From: Paenibacillus silviterrae | GTDB lineage: Bacteria > Bacillota > Bacilli > Paenibacillales > NBRC-103111 | DNA length: 64,000 nt | Assembly: GCF_030167925.1 (NCBI RefSeq) | Contig: NZ_JASKUT010000002.1 | Location: 1,798,001-1,862,000 of the forward strand | Direction of reading: 5' to 3' | Program-made: the position numbers and the translations under genes | Shown here: positions 53,899-61,958 of the stretch, in pieces | Layout of the letters: each line of letters starts with the position of its first letter | Numbering within the stretch: the stretch's first letter is position 1 | The notes under the pieces: model-generated | Database searches by the model: none | Told to the model about the DNA's origin: nothing | Seen by the model: the letters and a program-made list of their open reading frames with translations, nothing else

Positions 53899-55089
53899 AT
53901 GGTTGCTCAAGGTCCTTTTTCAAGTGGACAAATGAGGCTATACCTCCTCGCTGTCTTATTCTTCTCCGCCAATTCTTTACTTACCGTGATTCTTCCACTT
54001 CAAAGTGATTCCCGAGGCATGGAGCAAGGCGAAATCGGCCTGATGATGGGCGCCTACATGCTGACTTGTATGATTTTTCGGCCATGGGCGGGGCAAATGC
54101 TTAGTCGATACGGAGCGCTCGCTATCATGCGCTTACTCTTGATCGTTCACGGTAGTTGCTTACTACTGTACTCCATATCCAGCATTGATAATTATCTATG
54201 GCTTCGGGCCCTGCAAGGAGCCGTCACCGCATTCTTCTCCATGTTAATGCAGATGGGGATTGTAGAGACGCTTTCAGCGCAAGACCGCGCACAGGGGATG
54301 TCGATATATACACTATCTACAATGATTCCACAGCTGTTTGGTCCTATGATGGCTTTATTGATTTGGAATTCTGGAGAGCCTTCTTTGTTCATCGGGATCA
54401 TGATTGCCCTGAGCATCATGACTTGGCTGACCGGATATTTTGCTCCATTGCCCGCTTCACCTTTGGGTGAAGGGTCCTATACATTTCTGGAGATGCTCCG
54501 ATCTTTCACGCAGCTATGGAAAAATCAGGTATTACTAGTTTGCTCCGTCGTAATGCTGTTTGCTTCTTGTGTTTTTGGCGCTATTTCAACTTTTTTGCCG
54601 CTGTATATGGAGAAGGCCGGCGTAGGTCATGCGGGCTATTATCTCATGCTGCAGGGTCTTGTTGTAGTGGTCTGCCGATATACCTTGCGCAAGCATATTC
54701 CGTCCGACGGAAGCTGGAATACGGGATTAATCGCGGGACTTTTACTTTCCGCGGCCGCCGGTTCCCAGCTCCTCGCCATGCTTCAATCGGCTGGGGCGTT
54801 TGTGTATGTATCAGCAGTATGTAACGGGCTAGCTATAGCTTTACTGTATCCAACAATGGTTACCTATTTGTCCTTTGTTTTATCGTCCCGTAACCGAGCT
54901 GTCTTTATGGGCCTTTTTATATCAACCTATGATTTGGGATTTTCATCAGGAGGGCTTATCATGGGCATTGTAGCCCAAAAGATTACATACTCAGGCATGT
55001 TCACCCTTTGTGCACTACTCAGCCTATTGGCCGTCATCGTTGTGCTCATCAACAAGAATCGAATGAGAGAATCGATGCAGGAAATTTGA
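53899..55089 (+). CDS. cntE: CntE-like metallophore exporter (MFS)
   Basis: 396 residues from the ATG at 53899, which has AAAGGAG 9 bases upstream; an ATG 7 codons earlier lies on that ribosome site. Twelve membrane segments with MFS patterns (LPLQSDSRGMEQGEIGLMMG, FRPWAGQMLSRYG after segment 2, LRALQGAVTAFFSMLMQMGI). It matches the staphylopine/opine-type metallophore exporters, and divergent placement from the cntABCDF-like operon across a Fur box supports this. Sugar or drug export remains possible. No cntK/L/M biosynthesis genes are in the window. Confidence 0.78.
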   Translation: MVAQGPFSSGQMRLYLLAVLFFSANSLLTVILPLQSDSRGMEQGEIGLMMGAYMLTCMIFRPWAGQMLSRYGALAIMRLLLIVHGSCLLLYSISSIDNYLWLRALQGAVTAFFSMLMQMGIVETLSAQDRAQGMSIYTLSTMIPQLFGPMMALLIWNSGEPSLFIGIMIALSIMTWLTGYFAPLPASPLGEGSYTFLEMLRSFTQLWKNQVLLVCSVVMLFASCVFGAISTFLPLYMEKAGVGHAGYYLMLQGLVVVVCRYTLRKHIPSDGSWNTGLIAGLLLSAAAGSQLLAMLQSAGAFVYVSAVCNGLAIALLYPTMVTYLSFVLSSRNRAVFMGLFISTYDLGFSSGGLIMGIVAQKITYSGMFTLCALLSLLAVIVVLINKNRMRESMQEI

Positions 55090-55114
55090 ACAGTCTATAT
55101 TGGATCTCCACTGC

Positions 55115-55306
55115 TTATAAGATATCAATTAAAATCGTTAATGAATTTACTTTCTTGTAACCAGTCGCATCAAACTTACCTTCATTGTTTTGTTCTAATG
55201 TTTCTGCAACAAATACCTCGATATGTTCAACTTTTTCCACATTGCTGCACGCATTAAAGAGAAGAATCCCCAAGAATAAGCTCATTTTCAAGTAATGTCC
55301 TTTCAA
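55115..55306 (-). CDS. small lipoprotein, probably a truncated gene
   Basis: 63 residues, starting at TTG (GGGGGAG upstream). Signal peptide with lipobox ILLFNAC (Cys near residue 20), then VEKVEHIEVFVAETLEQNNE and a stop shortly after. Relatives of this kind are longer, so this is likely the first part of a longer lipoprotein. It follows repeat N with a 24-base leader, like other cassette-type genes. Confidence 0.5.
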   Translation of the reverse strand: MKGHYLKMSLFLGILLFNACSNVEKVEHIEVFVAETLEQNNEGKFDATGYKKVNSLTILIDIL

Positions 55307-55329
55307 ATCTACTCCCCCCTAAATGAGCA

Positions 55330-55405
55330 TAACTCCCGTTAAATGAAACAGGGAGCAGTTGTCGCTCGACGAACTACTCCGTGTGTATAGCGCTATCGTT
55401 CCCAG
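55330..55405 (-). repeat. structured intergenic repeat, copy N
   Basis: Main hairpin GGAGCAGTTGTCG/CGACGAACTACTCC (55352-55380); second motif CTATCGTTCCCAG. It begins at the stop of the APH gene. Confidence 0.8.
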
Positions 55406-56332
55406 TCATATACGTTTCGAACGGGAGCTGCCCTCCAGCAGCACACTCTCATTTAAAAATCGATTTTCCCTGACGATTTTTCTAACCTTTCTCATCGTAT
55501 CGGCGTGTTTGGGCACTCCAGCGATTCGGTCGAGCAGCAGCCACCTCAGGCAGGCAAGCGCTTCAAAAATCTCCAACTCTCCCGTCGCTACAGGCATTTC
55601 CTCTTGATATTTGTACAAAAACGTAAGGCTTTTGCTCTCGCTCATATAGATACGCAGAAGCAGACAAGCCCATGATAGATCATACCTAGGATCCCCCAGT
55701 TGCCCGTTCGTCCAGTCGATCACCGTGTATTGTCCATTCTCTTCTAGAATATTGCCTAAATTGAAATCGCCATGAATAACCCGGTCCATTTTCATATCAG
55801 CGGAAGCGACAAGACGGATCAGTTCCTTTTCCATTGCCGGAAACTCCTCGATCCCCGAGAAAAAATACCCGACAAAATCATACCTAGCTAGCTCCCTACC
55901 TTCCAAACCATCTGGAGGCAGCCGGTGAATGTCGGCTAAAACGGCGGCAATTTTCTTAAAAATGCCTGGACTCACCTTCGTAACTGTAGTGCCGTGATAA
56001 CGAGTCAGCAGCACACCGTCCCCAGTTTCGGTGCGCCCATAGCCGATCGGCTCGGATACGCGGATTCCCTGACGGCTAAGAGCTTCCAATAGGCGATATT
56101 GGTGCAGGACGTTGGGTTTCGAGCGTTTGTTCCACACCTTCAGAACAAAATGCTTCTCCCCCTGCGTGATCTTAACTACATCCGCCTCAAGCCCCGGCGA
56201 TAGTGGGCTAAGCGTTAGTTCGGCCCCTGAAGTAATCAGGTTATTCAAAATTGGAGTTGTTTCATGCCATTCAATTCCCGCTAAGAAGTCAGTCATGGGG
56301 TTTTCCGCTACCTTACCTTCAAATTGTTTCAT
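55406..56332 (-). CDS. aminoglycoside phosphotransferase-like (APH) kinase
   Basis: 308 residues with GAGGTGAGAT before the ATG. Kinase fold: catalytic loop VIHGDFNLGNIL (HGD), metal-binding TVIDWTNGQLGDPRYDLSW, and an N-lobe lysine in KHFVLKVW. APH-type kinases phosphorylate aminoglycosides, homoserine, choline, thiamine or similar; the target cannot be told. The 3' 154 bases have been copied to 48041. The stop is immediately followed by repeat N. Confidence 0.85.
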   Translation of the reverse strand: MKQFEGKVAENPMTDFLAGIEWHETTPILNNLITSGAELTLSPLSPGLEADVVKITQGEKHFVLKVWNKRSKPNVLHQYRLLEALSRQGIRVSEPIGYGRTETGDGVLLTRYHGTTVTKVSPGIFKKIAAVLADIHRLPPDGLEGRELARYDFVGYFFSGIEEFPAMEKELIRLVASADMKMDRVIHGDFNLGNILEENGQYTVIDWTNGQLGDPRYDLSWACLLLRIYMSESKSLTFLYKYQEEMPVATGELEIFEALACLRWLLLDRIAGVPKHADTMRKVRKIVRENRFLNESVLLEGSSRSKRI

Positions 56333-56570
56333 ATCTCACCTCAGGTGATTTACTCCTTACATTTTGCTGCGTTATGAGTTCCAATGTAACCACCTCAGGA
56401 CTATTTATCGTAATTGCATGGCAAGGGATTCCCCCCCCCAATATAACCTATATACGCTTCCAAAGGTTGGAAAGTTCCGTAGCCGTTCCTCCCTCTAGAA
56501 TTATCGTCCGCCGATAAAATAGTATAGGGGAAATCCCTGATCACCCGCTAAGGGAATCTCCACTGATACG

Positions 56571-56586
56571 TGTGATTTTCCTCACA
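56571..56586. promoter_or_regulatory. Fnr box 1
   Basis: TGTGA-TTTTCC-TCACA, a perfect match to the Bacillus Fnr consensus, 124 bases before the fnr start, in the 362-base gap 56333-56694. The gap also contains a C9 run at 56431-56439. Confidence 0.75.
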
Positions 56587-56631
56587 CCGGAATAGGGATT
56601 CTCCCCCCTCAAAAATCAGGTGATGCCCCGA

Positions 56632-56647
56632 TGTGAGAAAGATCACA
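56632..56647. promoter_or_regulatory. Fnr box 2
   Basis: TGTGA-GAAAGA-TCACA, perfect. It lies directly before a TATGAT at 56655-56660, so it probably covers the fnr promoter (autoregulation). Confidence 0.8.
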
Positions 56648-56694
56648 TCCGTTATATGATTAGTGTAACGAAATCACCTGAGAGGGAAACGGCG

Positions 56695-57405
56695 ATGGCA
56701 GCAGCGGCACAGCAATTGAACGGAATTTTGGATATCATCTCGGCGGAAAGCTTCGAAAAGCTTAAGAGCATCATGTACATGAAAGAGATTGAGAAGGGTT
56801 CCTACCTTTTCTGGGAAGGTGACCAGGCGGATAAGCTTTACTTTATCATGAACGGACCGGTTAGGACCACGAAAACAACCGACAGCGGGAAGAGCCTTAC
56901 GATGTATTTACATTTAGCAGGCGACTTGATTGGACAAATGGATCCATTCAAGGATTCCGTTCACACGTTTAGCGCGGAAGCGATGAAAGACAGCAAAATC
57001 GGTGTCATTCAGCGTAAAGACCTCGAGATTCTGCTGTGGCAGCACGGGGATCTGGCGGTAGAGTTCATGAAGTGGATGGGGCTGATGCACCGCCTGACGC
57101 AGACCAAATTCCGCGATTTGATGATGTTCGGAAAAACCGGTGCTCTTTGCTCGCTGCTGATTCGTTTAACCAACTCCTACGGGGTGCATCGCAAGAACGA
57201 AATTTTCATCGAGCTCAAAATTAATAATACGGAAATGGCAGATATGATCGGCGCCACAAGAGAAAGCGTCAACCGCATGCTGAGCGATCTGAAGAAAGAT
57301 GACATCATCGGGTATGAGGACGGACATGTTGTCATTAAGGACTTAGCTTATCTGCGAGACGTTTGCCGCTGCGAAAACTGTCCGAAAGAAATATGCAGGA
57401 TGTAA
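56695..57405 (+). CDS. fnr: Fnr-type oxygen-sensing Crp-family regulator
   Basis: 236 residues from the ATG at 56695 (GAGAGGG upstream); an in-frame ATG 25 codons earlier lacks a site. cNMP-like N-terminal beta-roll (about 25-120), dimer helix, HTH with INNTEMADMIGATRESVNRML as recognition part. The C-terminus RDVCRCENCPKEICRM holds four cysteines, as in Bacillus Fnr, whose [4Fe-4S] cluster is bound at the C-terminus. Expected to activate genes under low oxygen through TGTGA-N6-TCACA sites, two of which lie in its own promoter and one before doxX. Confidence 0.9.
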   Translation: MAAAAQQLNGILDIISAESFEKLKSIMYMKEIEKGSYLFWEGDQADKLYFIMNGPVRTTKTTDSGKSLTMYLHLAGDLIGQMDPFKDSVHTFSAEAMKDSKIGVIQRKDLEILLWQHGDLAVEFMKWMGLMHRLTQTKFRDLMMFGKTGALCSLLIRLTNSYGVHRKNEIFIELKINNTEMADMIGATRESVNRMLSDLKKDDIIGYEDGHVVIKDLAYLRDVCRCENCPKEICRM

Positions 57406-57442
57406 AAGCGACTCACAACCGTATTTCCTAATTATTTCAGCT

Positions 57443-57458
57443 TGTGAGGTTAATCACA
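57443..57458. promoter_or_regulatory. Fnr box 3, before the DoxX gene
   Basis: TGTGA-GGTTAA-TCACA, perfect. If the -10 is TAAAGT at 57480-57485, the box is centred near -41, the position used for class II activation by Fnr. Confidence 0.8.
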
Positions 57459-57556
57459 TCAAACCAGCTTAGACCATGATAAAGTAAAAGTGTAAGGAAG
57501 ATAGAAATCGCAACAGTATTGTGATTTTCACTACCTAAACTTAGGAGATGATTGTC

Positions 57557-58096
57557 ATGATGACGAAATGGCTTAGAGAAAATAAATACGCGGCAGGGCT
57601 TCTGCTCTTTGTCCGGTTCTATCTAGGATATCAATGGCTGACTGCAGGATGGCACAAATTGACCGGCGGATTCGATGCCGGCGGGTTTTTGAAAAATGCA
57701 GTCGCCAAGCCAATTGTCGATAAAGCCACTAACGAGCTGGTCTACCCGACCTTTACCGCGTTCGTCCAAAACTTTGCAATGCCGAACGTAAAAATCATCA
57801 ACTTCATGATCCCGCTCGGGGAATTCTTGGTCGGTCTCGGATTGATTCTCGGCGGTCTGACTGCCGCAGCTGCCTTCTTCGGACTCCTAATGAACTTCAT
57901 GTTCATGTTTGCCGGTACGGTAAGCACGAACCCTTGGCTGATCCTCATCGGCGGCATTGTGTTCATGGCCGGCACCAACGCCGGACGATTCGGACTCGAC
58001 TACTATCTGATGCCAATGCTGCGCAAGCTGTTCACGCCGCATAAGAAGGACGGCGCAACCGGTACCGGTGCAAAGCCTACCGCAGTACATGCCTAA
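57557..58096 (+). CDS. DoxX-family membrane protein
   Basis: 179 residues from the ATG at 57557 (AGGAG 9 bases upstream; an ATG 3 codons earlier touches the ribosome site). Four membrane segments, DoxX pattern FVRFYLGYQWLTAGWHKLTG at the N-terminus, GEFLVGLGLILGGLTAAAAF in the middle. The family sits in membranes with thiol or quinone-linked redox partners. It has an Fnr box at activator distance, implying a role at low oxygen. Two pieces of it were copied to 48195-48512. Confidence 0.88.
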   Translation: MMTKWLRENKYAAGLLLFVRFYLGYQWLTAGWHKLTGGFDAGGFLKNAVAKPIVDKATNELVYPTFTAFVQNFAMPNVKIINFMIPLGEFLVGLGLILGGLTAAAAFFGLLMNFMFMFAGTVSTNPWLILIGGIVFMAGTNAGRFGLDYYLMPMLRKLFTPHKKDGATGTGAKPTAVHA

Positions 58097-58106
58097 CCCG
58101 AAAAAG

Positions 58107-58145
58107 AGACCCACAGCAACCGGGCTGTGGGTCTTAATTTTTATA
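58107..58145 (+). terminator. rho-independent terminator after doxX
   Basis: AGACCCACAGC/GCTGTGGGTCT with a 6-base loop, then TAATTTTTATATA. Confidence 0.92.
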
Positions 58146-58418
58146 TATCAAAAAGGGGGCGAGTTCTCTATCCCCTTACAACTTTAAGCAGGTCTCGCAG
58201 CGGTGGCGCACAGCGCAAGACACTTTAGTCCGGTGACCCCCCTAATCATTTACATCCTCTCCCAAATTACGTTATACTTCGAATAAAACTGTAATGCTAT
58301 CTTTAAGTCCAGGGTGATTTTATCTTCGGGCTTAGCATTAGCCAACTCGCGGCAAGGACCGAAGTAAACTCATATTGATTGGAAAAGGAAAATACCGGCT
58401 CGTGTTAGGGGAATTTTT

Positions 58419-58745
58419 ATGCTGATGGCTGTATTCATATTTATGCTTGCCGGCCTTGCCGAAATTGGCGGAGGGTACTTGGTTTGGTTATGGCTGCGGG
58501 AATCTAAGCCCATTTGGTATGGGATTGTTGGCAGTATCATTCTTATCTTATACGGGATCATTCCAACGCTGCAAAGCTTCCCATCGTTCGGGCGAGTCTA
58601 TGCCGCATACGGCGGCGTGTTTGTGATTCTCGCTGTGCTGTGGGGCTGGGTTGTCGATAAAAAAACACCTGATTTGTATGATTGGATCGGGGCCGCTATT
58701 TGCATTATAGGTGTGTCCGTTATGTTATGGGCACCGAGAAGCTAA
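58419..58745 (+). CDS. YnfA-family small membrane protein
   Basis: 108 residues with AGGGGA upstream. Four membrane segments; LAGLAEIGGGYLVWLWLRES, GRVYAAYGGVFVILAVLWGW and DLYDWIGAAICIIGV match the YnfA/UPF0060 family, distant from SMR exporters. Function in the family is unsettled. It ends directly against repeat O. The gap before it (58165-58418) has no other gene. Confidence 0.9.
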   Translation: MLMAVFIFMLAGLAEIGGGYLVWLWLRESKPIWYGIVGSIILILYGIIPTLQSFPSFGRVYAAYGGVFVILAVLWGWVVDKKTPDLYDWIGAAICIIGVSVMLWAPRS

Positions 58746-58820
58746 GGGTTATAAACTAGGGAGCAGCTGCCGCGGCGGTCTGCTCCCTAGTTTTATACTC
58801 CATATCCAGCACGTTAACTG
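58746..58820 (-). repeat. structured intergenic repeat, copy O
   Basis: Main hairpin AAACTAGGGAGCAG/CTGCTCCCTAGTTT (58753-58793), a perfect 14-base stem. With A and T runs on each side it may also end both convergent transcripts. The stop codon of the GGDEF-EAL gene lies inside the flank (CAGTTAACG in gene sense). Confidence 0.8.
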
Positions 58821-61258
58821 GACGGCTTGTTCATTCTCATTGGAGCGAAGAAAGCTTCTTCCACCTCTCCCGCGGGCAAGGGACGGCTGTAATAATAGCC
58901 TTGAATCTCCTTGCACTGATTATCCATTAGAATATCCAGCTGTTCCTTTGTTTCAATCCCTTCAGCGATCACATCCATCTTCAAATGCTGAGCCATCGAA
59001 ATGATCGTCGCAACAATGGCCTTATCGTTCTGATTCACGGTGATATCGCGAATGAAAGAACGATCGATTTTGAGCTTATTGATCGGAAGAAGTTTAAGGT
59101 AGCTTAAAGAGCTGTAGCCCGTTCCGAAGTCATCCAAGCTGATTCGAATACCAAAGTCCGTCAATTCCTTGAGAATACTCGTTGAAACAGCAGCATCCAT
59201 CATCATACTTTCCGTAATTTCCAGCTCAAGGTACTGAGGATCCAAGCCTGTTGAGTCAAGAATTTCTTTAATATATGTCGTTAAGTTTGGCTGATGAAAT
59301 TGTTGGGAAGACAAGTTCACAGAAATCGGTATAAGCGGTCCTCCAGCGTTATGCCATTGTTTCATTTGCTCGCACGCCTCTTTGAGGACCCACGTTCCCA
59401 GTTCGTAAATCATACCTGTTTCCTCAGCAATCGGAATGAACACCCCAGGCGATATAACCCCTCTAACCGGGTGCCTCCATCGAACTAAGGCCTCTATACC
59501 AATCATGCGACTGTCACTGGCACGTATTTGAGGCTGGTAAAAAAGAAACAGCTGCTCCCGGCTTATCGCTTGTCGCAAATCCGCCTCCAGCTCAATTTTC
59601 TCCAGCAGTTGTGTATTTAATGCCGCATCATAAAACTGATACCCGTTCTTACCGTTTTTCTTCACCTCATACATGGCGGCATCTGCATTCTTAAGCAGCT
59701 GCTCCGCATCATCACCGTCTGCGGGGTACTCTGCAATCCCGATGCTTGCGGTAACATAATAATCATTTTCCTTCAGGCGACAAGGAATGCCAATCGCATC
59801 TATCACGCGCTCCGCTAAATGTGCAATGTCGTGTTTCTCGTACTTGCCATCGCACAGCAAAGTAAACTCATCCCCACCCATTCGTGCTAAAGTCACTTTA
59901 TAGCCCCGAATGCAATGTTCAATGCGGGCGCACATTTCTTTAAGAAACAAATCGCCATAGGTATGGCCAAGAGAATCATTAATCATTTTGAATCGATCGA
60001 TATCCATAACCAGGACATAGAATCGTTCCGCCTTGCTCTCTATTTCCATTGAGAGTGCTTGATTGAACATTCGGCGATTGGGCATCCCCGTCAACTCATC
60101 ATGGAAGGCAAGGAATTGCACCTTATCCTTAGCCTCCTTCTCCATGGTAATGTCTTTGGCAATAATATAGCTGCCAACGACTTCTCCCTCTCGAATGACA
60201 GGAATATTCTTGACGCTTAATTCAATCCGATGACCGTACCTGTGTATAATAGCGGTCTGGTAGTTCTGTACCTCACCCTCCAAGGAGCGTAAGAACATTT
60301 CTCTAGTACGCTGCTGCTCTTCCGGAGCGATGAGAGGAAGAACCTGTTCTATTGTCTGGTTCCTGAATACGTCACCGGGTAAGCCGGTTAGCTCCATCAC
60401 TGCTGCGTTATAGTCAATAATACGATAATTTGCGTCTATCGATAATATGGCGTCCTGATTGTTTTCAAATAAGGATTTATACCACTTCTCGTTTTCCTCA
60501 ATCTCTGAATCTTTCCGCGATAACCGATTGGAAATATAAATGCCGAATAAGGATAAGCCTAAGGTCAGAACCGTGCCGCCTGCAATCAAATAAGCTAACA
60601 ATCTTTGATCAAGCACCATTCCATCCTGTGAGATCATTGTACTAGTTGAATGAAAATGTGCTGCCACCATACCCACATAATGCATTCCGGCAACCGCCGC
60701 CCCCATAATAAGGCCGCTTCCAAGTTTCATCCATATATGACTTGGCCCGATCGTCTGCTTGAAATAAAAAGCCAGCCAAAAAGCGATGATGGAGGCAGCA
60801 ACGGCAATCAGTACCGAAAGCACGACATAAAGGGGATTATACGTAATCCCAATTTGCATGGCTGCCATACCGATATAATGCATCAGAGAAATACCGGTGG
60901 CCAGAAGCAGCCCTCCGCCAATCAACTGACGCAATTTCAAAACATTTTGTCCAACGATGGACAAAGCCCAGAATGAGGCCGCAATAACAGCTAAAACAGA
61001 ATAGATGACCATTGCTAAATCGTACGGAACCGAAACGTTGAGGGAAAAGGCTAACATTCCGACAAAGTGCATCGACCAAACGCCAAGACCCATGGCAACT
61101 GCACCAAATAAGATCCACAACCAGCGATAATAGCCTTTGGATGTGCTTATTCTTCCAACTAAATCCAGAACCGTATAGGAGGCGATAACAGCAACAGCAT
61201 ATGAGAATAACACTAACATCATATCGTATGTTCCATGCAATTCATGCTCGTGATGCAC
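58814..61258 (-). CDS. MHYT-PAS-GGDEF-EAL cyclic-di-GMP enzyme
   Basis: 814 residues. The N-terminal membrane MHYT sensor has three motifs (SMHFVGM, LMHYIGM, GMHYVGM, about residues 60-200) thought to bind copper or gas ligands. PAS about 265-370. The GGDEF active site is intact (ARMGGDEFTLL, about residue 470), as are key EAL residues (IGIEALVRWRHP, ELEITESMM, SLDDFGTGYSSL). It may therefore make or degrade cyclic di-GMP; which dominates cannot be told. Single gene. Its 3' end lies in repeat O. Confidence 0.92.
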   Translation of the reverse strand: MHHEHELHGTYDMMLVLFSYAVAVIASYTVLDLVGRISTSKGYYRWLWILFGAVAMGLGVWSMHFVGMLAFSLNVSVPYDLAMVIYSVLAVIAASFWALSIVGQNVLKLRQLIGGGLLLATGISLMHYIGMAAMQIGITYNPLYVVLSVLIAVAASIIAFWLAFYFKQTIGPSHIWMKLGSGLIMGAAVAGMHYVGMVAAHFHSTSTMISQDGMVLDQRLLAYLIAGGTVLTLGLSLFGIYISNRLSRKDSEIEENEKWYKSLFENNQDAILSIDANYRIIDYNAAVMELTGLPGDVFRNQTIEQVLPLIAPEEQQRTREMFLRSLEGEVQNYQTAIIHRYGHRIELSVKNIPVIREGEVVGSYIIAKDITMEKEAKDKVQFLAFHDELTGMPNRRMFNQALSMEIESKAERFYVLVMDIDRFKMINDSLGHTYGDLFLKEMCARIEHCIRGYKVTLARMGGDEFTLLCDGKYEKHDIAHLAERVIDAIGIPCRLKENDYYVTASIGIAEYPADGDDAEQLLKNADAAMYEVKKNGKNGYQFYDAALNTQLLEKIELEADLRQAISREQLFLFYQPQIRASDSRMIGIEALVRWRHPVRGVISPGVFIPIAEETGMIYELGTWVLKEACEQMKQWHNAGGPLIPISVNLSSQQFHQPNLTTYIKEILDSTGLDPQYLELEITESMMMDAAVSTSILKELTDFGIRISLDDFGTGYSSLSYLKLLPINKLKIDRSFIRDITVNQNDKAIVATIISMAQHLKMDVIAEGIETKEQLDILMDNQCKEIQGYYYSRPLPAGEVEEAFFAPMRMNKPSS

Positions 61259-61393
61259 CTAATTACCTCTTTTCAATAAAAATTTTGAAGAATAGAATAT
61301 CTCCTATTTTCGACAAACCCCGACATTTCTCCTCTTATTTAAGTTCAAAGATCTTGTTAATAAAATTTAATCGTTTGGCGCGTCGTTAAATAA

Positions 61394-61423
61394 AACAAAA
61401 AGGAGCCGCGGTGAAGCAGCTCC
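61394..61423 (-). terminator. terminator after the VOC gene
   Basis: GGAGCTGC/GCGGCTCC stem followed on the minus strand by TTTTTG. It shares GC-rich words with the structured repeats but is a simple terminator. Confidence 0.8.
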
Positions 61424-61447
61424 AACCCTCAAAATATAGTTAAAATA

Positions 61448-61801
61448 TCAATGATCGTGTGCTAGAATATTAACAAGCTTACCGAATGGATCACGGACAT
61501 AGAAACGCCGAACGCCCCATGGCTCATCCACAGGCCCATATTCTATGGAAAATCCGGCATGCTTCATTCGTTCAAACGCAACATCGACATCATCCACTTC
61601 AATCGATAAATCCGGCGTAGTCGTATCGGAGCCCCCCTGTGAAGCAAAACTAACTTGAATGCTCATCTCCTCACTGGAACCGTATGTTCTAAACCAACCA
61701 TGATCCATTAGTATTTCAAGACCAAGCACGTCATGGTAAAAGCGTGTAGCTGCCTCGATATTCTTCGTATTGATATTGGCAACAATTCGTTTGACCTTCA
61801 T
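61448..61801 (-). CDS. VOC-family (glyoxalase/bleomycin-resistance-like) protein
   Basis: 117 residues from the ATG at 61801 (GGAGGT about 10 bases upstream). VOC fold: VANINTKNIEAATRFYHDVL, LEILMDHGWFRTY, SIEVDDVDVAFERMKHAGF, VRRFYVRDPFGKLVNILAH, the last strand with a probable metal-binding residue. Likely a dioxygenase, lyase or drug-binding relative; substrate unknown. Confidence 0.85.
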   Translation of the reverse strand: MKVKRIVANINTKNIEAATRFYHDVLGLEILMDHGWFRTYGSSEEMSIQVSFASQGGSDTTTPDLSIEVDDVDVAFERMKHAGFSIEYGPVDEPWGVRRFYVRDPFGKLVNILAHDH

Positions 61802-61958
61802 TTCAACTAATACCTCCATAATAGTAAAATATCCCCATCATAATTTGAAGGAGAATTTCCCCAAGTAACGTCTAATAAAAAGAGAACGAAACATCGTCGC
61901 AACCATCATAGAAAAAGAGTCGCCTCAACTATTATGAAGACAAAGGAGAAATCTTACA

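Noticed and set aside
56431..56439. C9 run as a phase-variable switch
   Set aside because: It is intergenic, well upstream of fnr and outside recognisable promoter elements; no evidence of switching.
10943..58820. The structured repeats as simple rho-independent terminators only
   Set aside because: Several copies lie upstream of genes, lack T-runs, have conserved flanks beyond the stem and a second conserved hairpin. Some copies (for example O) may still stop transcription.
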